Assembly: GCA_964200075.2 (NCBI GenBank)
Contig: CAXNAA020000306.1
Coordinates: forward strand, 1 to 22,834
Direction: 5' to 3'
Source: Sphacelaria rigidula
Taxonomy: Eukaryota; Phaeophyceae; Sphacelariales
DNA length: 22,834 nt
The notes beneath the pieces are model-generated. The model did not search any database and was not told the origin of the DNA. It saw nothing but the letters and a program-made list of their open reading frames with translations. Below, one piece after another: positions 17,162 through 22,834 of this stretch. The stretch's first letter is position 1; every line of letters starts with the position of its first letter. A program made the position numbers and the translations under genes.

Positions 17162-17436
17162 GAGTTAGTAAGACATGCGTATATGAAGAAGCAGCCTTGG
17201 AACGGCAGGTAGTCTCTGAGGCTCGACAACAAATAATATGGCATATAGCTTGTTTGGCTGCGGACGAGCGAATTATTGTTGACATCGAATCACCTGGCCG
17301 GCAGAGCATCCGTCCCCGGCTGTGCAGCTGTGGCCAGAGCCCGGACCGAGTCAAGGACTGGTTGATGCTTGGAACGTCCCAGCTTAGAGGCTGGTCTAGG
17401 TGGAATAAACAGCTGTTCTTCGCCCATTGCCAGTGA
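17162..17436 (+). CDS. Unrecognised protein-like fragment
   Basis: An open stretch between a TGA at about 17159 and a stop at 17434-17436, with no ATG near its start. It reads acidic helix YEEAALERQVVSEARQQII, then hydrophobic WHIACLAADERIIVDI, then a Cys/Arg-rich part and KDWLMLGTSQLRGW. The composition is protein-like, which would fit an exon or a decayed gene piece. No family is recognised, and no clear splice sites define it. An antisense frame (16971-17354) is also open. Confidence 0.25.
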
Positions 17437-17660
17437 GGTTCCTCACTGCAGGGATAGAGTGCCGCCAGCTGAATGAGGAGATGACATGTGTAGAGTATTT
17501 CGTCACGACCCGACGGTCCTCAGACGCGATGGATATCGTGGAAAAGCTGACGGTTACAAATACGAACAATAAAAACAAACGCCTCCTCGCCCCCTGCTCA
17601 GCAGATCCTGGAACACTCGCACTGCCACGCGATACCGGCGCACACCACTTTCGTGAGTGA
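17427..17660 (+). CDS. Unrecognised protein-like fragment
   Basis: A 77-codon frame following the preceding fragment in another phase. It includes FLTAGIECRQLNEEMTCVEY and VTTRRSSDAMDIVEKLTVTN. No motif identifies a family. Together with the ORFs at 17162 and 17701 it may represent pieces of one broken or spliced gene, but nothing in the sequence proves this. Confidence 0.2.
   Translation: MPVRFLTAGIECRQLNEEMTCVEYFVTTRRSSDAMDIVEKLTVTNTNNKNKRLLAPCSADPGTLALPRDTGAHHFRE
17431..17448. repeat. Perfect 8-bp stem hairpin with 2-nt loop
   Basis: CAGTGAGG TT CCTCACTG is a near-continuous 18-bp palindrome. It lies exactly where one protein-like frame stops and the next opens. Confidence 0.8.
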
Positions 17661-17700
17661 AGCGGCTATTGGCAGTCCCTGATTAACACAAGGACAAAAC

Positions 17701-17919
17701 ATGTTGTTCGGCAACAGGGCCACGGATCTCGGGAAGTCGACTGATCCAGATGATGATCTATATGAGGACTTCAACTACAGGTACATGCCCCTAGGCAGTG
17801 TTTCGATACAACGGTGGTGTGTGACCAGTTCCGGACGAGGATGCCGCCCATGTCCAAGCACGGCAGTTGCAACGCCTTCAAAATCAGCACCCGAGGATGC
17901 ACAGCGATATAGCAGCTAA
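17701..17919 (+). CDS. Unrecognised ATG-started ORF, 72 codons
   Basis: Starts with ATG and reads MLFGNRATDLGKSTDPDDDL followed by YEDFNYRYMPLGSVSIQRW. The N-terminal 40 residues are protein-like, and the rest is Ser/Pro/Cys-rich. No family is recognised. It could be a small gene, a first exon or chance. Confidence 0.25.
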   Translation: MLFGNRATDLGKSTDPDDDLYEDFNYRYMPLGSVSIQRWCVTSSGRGCRPCPSTAVATPSKSAPEDAQRYSS

Positions 17920-18561
17920 TACATAACCTTGCGTTGCGCAGCATACTGGTTTGTAAGTAGCTCCAGAGTGCTGTAATGCGGTATAGTGATATCGCTCTTG
18001 TACCGAACTAGACATACTGCCAGTTGGTATAAATATGCTGAGCCGGCTAAGAAAATCACCTTGTGCGGATGTTTTCTTCTTTTGAACGCTGAATTGGGGC
18101 GAGCCAAGGATATCATTGTCATTGACTGCAGTAGTTAAGGTAGTCGCGCGCAGCTATTAGCTTAGAGATCCGCCATGTTGGTGCCGTGAAACTCGCGTCT
18201 CCGCGTTGATTCGTCTGAAGATTTCGATTCAAAACTATTCCGAATTCCTTCAAACTTTTTCGGCGCGTCAACTCCCGAGACGAGAGGGAATGCGGTGAAG
18301 GTATAATTCCGTGATTCACCGTGGTTCAAATGTGAACGTTTGAGCCGACACCCTGCATTACGCCAGCTTGTATCAGAGCGTCTTTGGCGAAAATACTGTC
18401 ACTCGGAGCTGATTTTTTCTAGTCGGGACAGGGGGCAGCGCGGAGAAAATTTTCGGACACGTAGCCCCCCCCCTCCCCCTCCCAGAGGACATTTTTCGAA
18501 ATTTTTTATGATTGTTTTGAATATGTTTTCAGACAACTCTGTCGCAAGAAAATGATCAATG
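17920..18561. other. Stretch without a supported gene
   Basis: Nothing recognisable on either strand; a C-rich tract (CCCCCCCCTCCCCCTCCC) lies near 18465-18482. Confidence 0.4.
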
Positions 18562-18766
18562 AAGGTGTCTCAAACTCGGTTTCCGGTTTCCTGGTTCGTT
18601 CTATTTCCCAAATGAAAGCGATGGCGATTCATCAGATAGATGATGATTCCTTTTGACCGCCAGGTCAGGTCCTCCCACGAATCGCCATCACTTTCACTTG
18701 AAAAATAGTACAAAACCCAGAGCTAGCGAATGAACCAGGAAACCGGAAACTGAGTTTGAGAAACCT
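18562..18766. mobile_element. Foldback MITE with long imperfect TIRs, hAT-like ends
   Basis: The left arm 18562-18630 (AGGTGTCTCAAACTCGG...GATGGCGATTC) is an imperfect reverse complement of the right arm 18679-18766 (ends ...GAGTTTGAGAAACCT). Best-matching blocks are CTCAAACTC, GTTTCCGGTTTCCTGGTTC and GATGGCGATTC. The right arm has about 18 bp extra. The outer sequence AGGT.TCTCAAACTC recalls hAT termini. No convincing 8-bp target duplication was found, so the class is tentative. Confidence 0.65.
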
Positions 18767-18898
18767 CTAATAAACATTGTTTTATTTATTTCTGTTAATT
18801 TTGTGAAAAGAAATGGATTAATAAACAATGGCAAAGGCCGAAAAGTCTGGTGGGCTTCGCGGGGTTTGCATATTGGCTTCTGCTCCTTAGTATATATT

Positions 18899-19502
18899 TT
18901 GTACACATCATTTCACTTTTTTCACCACTTTTGCCGAGTTTCCTCAGGCGGCAAGGCATCTTATCACGCGCTTCCTTTTGCAATGCACGAAGAAGGTGCA
19001 GCGGTACATTACCTTTCAGGTTTGGGTGTCATCTGATAGCTGTGGCGCGTGTTCTGGCCATTGAAAGTCGCCCACACTGGCACTTTTTCGCGGGGCGTCG
19101 ATCCCGGACCACAAAAGCCTCTTCAAGATGATGGAAAACTCCAAACAGGAACCTAAACAACAAAAGCCTGTTCATGGCGAGGCATTTCTTTGCGTTCTCG
19201 TCGATTCGGGAGCACGAAGACAGCGGTTATGCAGCAAATGTCACGAGAACATGAAAGCAAAGCAGTTGAAAACAATTGAAAATTGCCTTCGCCTTAGTCA
19301 CCAGCAAAAACAAGACCGTGTAAGGAGCCGTTGGCGAGTTGAACAAGGCACACACGTGAGCAAACGTCCTCACTGTGGGTCAGCTGTGCTCGACAAGCGC
19401 AGGGGGGTGACGAAATCCCTGTGATCATGCAACCCGTAACAGAGAGTACCCTCAAAGGATGCACCGGTGAAGTACCGGCGCAGGAATGTCCTTGTGACAG
19501 GG
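18899..19502 (+). repeat. R1 repeat family, copy A (long)
   Basis: Shares with copies B, C and D the start CATTTCAC.TTTTTCACCAC, TTTTGCCGAGTTT, GGCAAGGCAT and, with B and D, GTCATCTGATAGCTGTGGCG and AAAGTCGC. It aligns with copy B almost to the end, including ATGCAACCCGTA and a terminal GTGAAGTACCGGCGCAGG module (19465-19500). Frames inside it show no known motif, so it is probably a non-autonomous transposon. Confidence 0.75.
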
Positions 19503-19552
19503 ATGACAGAGATGTCCTTGTGACAAGGCTGCATCCCTGCACAAGTACTTCA
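19465..19552. repeat. GTGAAGTACCGGCG module with tandem CCTTGTGACA units
   Basis: GTGAAGTAC at about 19467-19475 pairs with GTACTTCAC at about 19544-19552. In between, ATGTCCTTGTGACA occurs twice (near 19486 and 19512), and the second forms the perfect palindrome CCTTGTGACAAGG. The module recurs at 21795-21833 (same strand) and 20298-20337 (inverted). Confidence 0.6.
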
Positions 19553-19609
19553 CAGAGGGGACCTAAAGAAATGTACGTAAACAATGGCTGGTACTATGGA
19601 GATGCCCCC

Positions 19610-19636
19610 AACCCTAACGCTCACCCTAACACTAAC
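19610..19636 (+). repeat. Short degenerate telomere-like repeat
   Basis: Two ACCCTAAC units plus an ACTAAC in 27 bp resemble (CCCTAA)n. Too short and degenerate to imply a chromosome end; at most an interstitial remnant. Confidence 0.35.
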
Positions 19637-19703
19637 ATCGACCAAGGCATACCGAGAACTCTCGGGCAAGGGGGGTGCAGTTTCTTAGGTAAAACGTGCG
19701 TTA

Positions 19704-19772
19704 CGAGAGCTCAAATAGACGCCTTTCGAGAGCTCAAATCGACGCATTTCGAGAGCTCAGGTTGACGCCTTT
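19704..19772 (+). repeat. 23-bp tandem repeat, three units
   Basis: Units start at 19704, 19727 and 19750, each beginning CGAGAGCTCA and ending GACGC.TTT. Each adjacent pair differs at a few positions. Confidence 0.85.
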
Positions 19773-20297
19773 GAGCCGATTTTGGGCTAGAACACGTTCT
19801 GAACGACGTGATTCTACTGCTCACCACTGCTCACCTGCCCCAAATCATGAATTTTCTCAGAACTTTCTTTAGTCCGAAACCAAGTCAAATCGAGTACCAA
19901 TCGTTGTTTATGTACATTTCTTCAGGTCTACCAGTGTTGTACTACAGGCGAATGCATATATGCATGCGCAGATGCATAAGCTTAGACATGTTGAGCGGCT
20001 GGACGGCCGATGCGGTGGTAAACTGGCACCGGTCTGTACTGCGGCCCTTTCTGGATCATGACCATCTGTAGTGTACCGATCGGTATACAGTCTGTTGAGC
20101 TACGCAGTTCATGGCGCACGGTCCTAAGCGCGCTGCAGCCGCTGCGAGGCGCTGAAACATCGCTCATAAGCTGTGCAAACCACAGCCAGCAGTTCCAAGT
20201 CGCTATATCTGGTGCTGTGCGCTGAAGCAGTGCGCACTAGAGGGCAAAAGGGTAAGATTTTGTTGCGAAAAAAATGTTTTTTCCTTTTGGCGTAACA
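19773..20297. other. Stretch without a supported gene
   Basis: Contains a perfect 14-bp palindrome ATGCATATATGCAT at 19952-19965. The surrounding 60 bp resemble 22300-22360, so this may be an upstream extension of an R1-type copy. No coding motif was seen. Confidence 0.35.
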
Positions 20298-20337
20298 CTG
20301 ACTTCACAGGAACATCTCTGCGCCGGTACTTCACAGG
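20298..20337 (-). repeat. GTGAAGTACCGGCG module, inverted copy
   Basis: The reverse complement reads CCTGTGAAGTACCGGCGCAG and matches the modules ending R1 copies A and B, but in opposite orientation and not attached to an R1 body. Confidence 0.65.
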
Positions 20338-20625
20338 TTAATAACTGTGAGTTAGCCCGCTGCTTCGGTAAGGGCCTTGCGGAGGGGTATTTCGGAACTA
20401 AAACGATTACATCACTAATTGACCGATTTTCCTTCTCGATCGTATCCTCTACTCTCAATCTCACGAACACATCGTTCTATGCAAATGGAGGCTCCCTCAT
20501 CAGTTGTGTTTGTTCGTCCACGTCTGTTCATTTTTCGCGGAGGGCAATATATACCTGCTCGATCGAAGCGGACAAAGCGATGACTCGCGCGCTTCTTCTC
20601 CCTTCATTCAACCCATGTGTATTTT

Positions 20626-20722
20626 GTACATGTATCATTTCACACTTTCACCACTTTTGCCGAGTTTTCGCTGCCAGCAAGGCATTTTTTCCCACGCTTT
20701 CTTTTGCAGCGCACTGAGAAGG
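20626..20722 (+). repeat. R1 repeat family, copy C (truncated)
   Basis: Starts TGTACATGTATCATTTCAC and follows the family to CTTTTGCAGCGCACTGAGAA, then departs. It is followed by the 54-bp hairpin module. Confidence 0.7.
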
Positions 20723-20745
20723 CATACGAAGTATATTTTATATTA

Positions 20746-20799
20746 TCGACTTGCGTCATCCCCGGGAGGCCCGTATTAACCTCCCGAAGGGGAACCTTG
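20746..20799 (+). repeat. 54-bp hairpin module, copy 1
   Basis: From TCGACTTGCG to AACCTTG. A perfect stem CGGGAGG (20763-20769) / CCTCCCG (20780-20786) with a 10-nt loop lies 9 bases before the final CTTG, which is followed by TATAATATA. It matches 22772-22825 at 50 of 54 positions. Confidence 0.8.
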
Positions 20800-21241
20800 T
20801 ATAATATATAGTATATAGTGTATATATAGAATATTTCGAACTCACGAGCGTCAAGCATAATTTGTAACGAGGCGTCCACGAGCTTTAGTGCTGGTTTTAG
20901 TGTGCAAGTTCCTCCGCACCCGCCCCGAGAGATGACTGTTCGGGCCAATGCCAATTCTAGGGGTCCGGTAAGCGGATTCGTACTTTACTTTGTCCGGGGG
21001 TACACATGCGTTTGCGACCGTTCCAACGGACGCGCGATCGCGGTGGTCCTGCAATGTTTCCGGCGAGCATGGACATTTCGAGAGAGGGTCTATTCTCACG
21101 AGGGCTTGGCAAGGCAAGAATACCGAGACCCTCGGAAAAGACGGACGGGACCGGGGCACAGCCCTGGGTCCCGTACGGCTTGTAATCTAGAACTTATAAT
21201 ATATAGTATATAACTTATAATATTATATATGCTATACAATA
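20800..21241. other. Stretch without a supported gene, AT-repeat bounded
   Basis: TA-rich microsatellite-like tracts at 20800-20835 and about 21195-21245 bracket about 360 bp that contain no recognised gene. Confidence 0.4.
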
Positions 21242-21833
21242 TATGTACATGTATCATTTCACGTTTTTCACCACTTTTGCCTTGTTTTCTCTGGCAGCAA
21301 GGCATCTCATCACGCGCTTTCTTTTGCAGTGCACGAAGGAGTCGCAGCGGTACATTACCGTTCAGGTTTCGGTGTCATCTGATAGCTGTGGCGCGATTTC
21401 TGGCCATCGAAAGTCGCCCGCACTGGCTCTTTTCGCGGGGTGTCGATCCCAGAACACAAAAGCCTCTACAAGTCCATGAAACACTTCAAGCAGCAGGATG
21501 ATGGTTGGCGGGGTATCTTTCCTCCGTGTTTCTCTTCGTTGGGTTCTCGTTCATTTGGGAGCACGAGTACACCGCTTATGCTGCCAACGTCACGACAACA
21601 TGAGAACAATGCAGTTGAAAACAATTGAACATTTTTCCTTGGGCTTAGTCAGCAGCAAACACCAGACCGTGCGATGAGCCTTTGACGAGTTGAACGAAGC
21701 ACACACGTGGGCAAACGTCCCCACTGTGGGTCAACTGTGTAAAACAGCAGAGCGGGGTGCCGAAATCCCTGTAGCATGCAACCCGTAGGATGTACCTGTG
21801 AAGTACTGGCGCGGGGATATCCTTGTGACAGGG
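21242..21833 (+). repeat. R1 repeat family, copy B (long)
   Basis: Starts TATGTACATGTATCATTTCA after a TA-rich tract. It tracks copy A through the TGATAGCTGTGGCGCG, TCGATCCC, GTTGAAAACAATTGAA and CACTGTGGGTCA blocks to ATGCAACCCGTA, and ends with the GTGAAGTACTGGCGCGG module at 21795-21833. It contains about 35 bp absent from A near 21500. No coding motif. Confidence 0.75.
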
Positions 21834-21885
21834 TTGAGAGGGAGAATCATACGAGTACGCACCTCATGTATCTTCCGACGGCTTA

Positions 21886-22061
21886 GTCCAACTCTTATGG
21901 AGCGTTTAGAATTTGATTTTGCAATAATTTTGAACCACTTTTTTTTTTCTTCTTTGTCGTAGTCGTGTATTTTGTGCCCGTCCACCATGATGACAAAGAA
22001 AAAAAAAATCCTCTGAAATTGTTGCAAAATAATTTTTCAAACGCTCCCATGAGAGTTGGCC
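21886..22061. mobile_element. Tourist/Harbinger-like MITE, 176 bp, TTA target duplication
   Basis: The ends GTCCAACTCTTATGG (left) and the reverse complement GGCCAACTCTCATGG (right) match at 13 of 15 positions. The inverted similarity continues inward for about 70 bp per arm (GGAGCGTTT, ATTTTGCAA.AATTT, T9 tract with TTCTTTGTC). TTA flanks both sides (21883-21885 and 22062-22064). TIRs starting G(G)CC and a 3-bp TTA duplication are typical of PIF/Harbinger MITEs, which move using a transposase supplied elsewhere. No coding capacity. Confidence 0.8.
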
Positions 22062-22064
22062 TTA

Positions 22065-22513
22065 GTACTGTATTTTCAATACAAGTCAAGCGTTACTTTG
22101 CTTGTGGATTTCTCTGCCGTGTCCAAACAAACTAGCCTGAAAATTGGCGCAGAGGTAAACCACAACACAGACAGCTTATTCCCGGATCGGCGGCACGTTT
22201 TACGGTGCGCCAGACGCACGAAGTCAATACGGATTCTGGGCAATGCCATCGATATGCCCTCAAAACGGGGTCCCCTCGGCCCACACTGTGTGAGACGTCA
22301 GTGGATGCATATATGGACACGCAGATGCGCTCACTTCCACATCATGACCTGCTGGGTGGCTCCTGCCCGGCAAACGAGCATCGATTCGTATTTGGTACAC
22401 TCTGGATGATGTCATTTTCCGCGGTACCTATCTTGGTATCGCCTGTAGAGGTACTCACTTCAGGAGGCACGGTCGTGCAAGCGCTGTCAGTACTCCAACG
22501 CGCAATGTATATT
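22065..22513. other. Stretch without a supported gene
   Basis: Short frames without motifs only. The part near 22300-22360 resembles 19950-20010. Confidence 0.4.
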
Positions 22514-22745
22514 ATGTACATGTATCATTTCACATTTTCACCGCTTTTGCCGAGTTTTCTCTGGTGACAAGGCATATTTTCCCACACGTCCTATTGCAGC
22601 GCACCGAGAAGGCTCAGCGATACGTTACCGTTCGGGTTTGGGCGCCATCTGATACCTGTGGCGCGTGTTCTGGCCACCGAAAGTCGCTCAAACTGGACCT
22701 TTTTCGCGCGGTGTCGATATCGAACCACAAAAGCCTTCAAGATCG
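22514..22745 (+). repeat. R1 repeat family, copy D
   Basis: Starts TGTACATGTATCATTTCAC. It keeps the CCGAGTTTTCTCTGG, CGTTACCGTTCGGGTTTGGG, CATCTGATACCTGTGGCGCG and AACCACAAAAGCCTTCAAG blocks, ends near 22745, and is followed by the 54-bp hairpin module. Confidence 0.75.
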
Positions 22746-22771
22746 TGGAAAACTGGACAAAATATATATTT

Positions 22772-22825
22772 TCGACTTGCGTCACCCCCGGGAGGCCCGT
22801 ACCAACCTCTCGAAGGGGAACCTTG
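22772..22825 (+). repeat. 54-bp hairpin module, copy 2
   Basis: Same length as copy 1. The stem CGGGAGG (22789-22795) / CCTCTCG (22806-22812) has one C-to-T change that would leave a G-U pair in RNA. It ends CTTG followed by TATATATTA at the window edge. Confidence 0.8.
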
Positions 22826-22834
22826 TATATATTA

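Noticed and set aside
17431-17449. A 19-nt GT-AG mini-intron (GTGAGG...CTGCAG)
   Set aside because: Removal yields an immediate in-frame stop in the upstream frame, and the palindrome explains the sequence better.
18850-19131. Plus-strand ORFs in R1 copies, similar between copies A and B
   Set aside because: Similarity follows from the DNA repeat; frames start and stop differently among copies and show no domain.
19610-19636. Telomere or interstitial telomeric array
   Set aside because: Only two to three imperfect units within dispersed repeats; not evidence of a chromosome end.

Overview
The window reads as repeat-rich, gene-poor nuclear DNA of a eukaryote. There is no operon layout, no rRNA, no recognisable tRNA and no CRISPR array. 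Nearly everything that can be named is a mobile element. The species cannot be fixed from the sequence. From memory, unchecked, the protein motifs of the minus-strand element resemble tyrosine-recombinase retroelements annotated in oomycete or other stramenopile genomes; a marine alga is equally possible.

Region 1 (1-2500) has no firm gene. It holds an unrecognised 149-codon minus-strand ORF (663-1112) and a cluster of TATGCTC motifs (1228-1590). Region 2 (about 2562-6770, minus strand) is a decayed DIRS/YR-type retrotransposon. Its 5'-to-3' order is Gag-like ORFs (coiled coil, then a CCCH zinc finger), reverse transcriptase, RNase H, tyrosine recombinase. It carries many stops and frameshifts, an apparent internal loss in RT, and a 27-bp direct repeat that duplicates the YVDD catalytic motif. 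Region 3 (6771-8880) holds no recognised gene, apart from a 215-bp foldback at 8412-8626.

Region 4 (8884-16827, plus strand) is a complete Ty3/gypsy-type LTR retrotransposon. Two 376-bp LTRs differ at one base, begin TGTGGA and end TCCACA, and are flanked by a 4-bp TAAA duplication. It has a TGG-starting primer-binding site, Gag, aspartic protease, RT, RNase H, integrase with a GPY/F module and chromodomain-like tail, a long 3' UTR with a tandem repeat, and a polypurine tract. The LTRs look young, yet the coding region is broken in about eight places and the RNase H has lost catalytic residues. The integrase ORF is intact.

Region 5 (16832-22834) mixes short unrecognised protein-like ORFs (17162-17919) with several repeat families. 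These are a hAT-like foldback (18562-18766), four same-orientation copies of one family (called R1 here, 18899-22745), a 23-bp tandem array, a 54-bp hairpin-bearing module present twice, and a 176-bp Tourist/Harbinger-like MITE with a TTA duplication (21886-22061). No intact host gene was found. The best candidates for a second look are the YR element with its CCCH-finger Gag, the mismatch between LTR age and pol decay, and the hairpin-ended 54-bp module.
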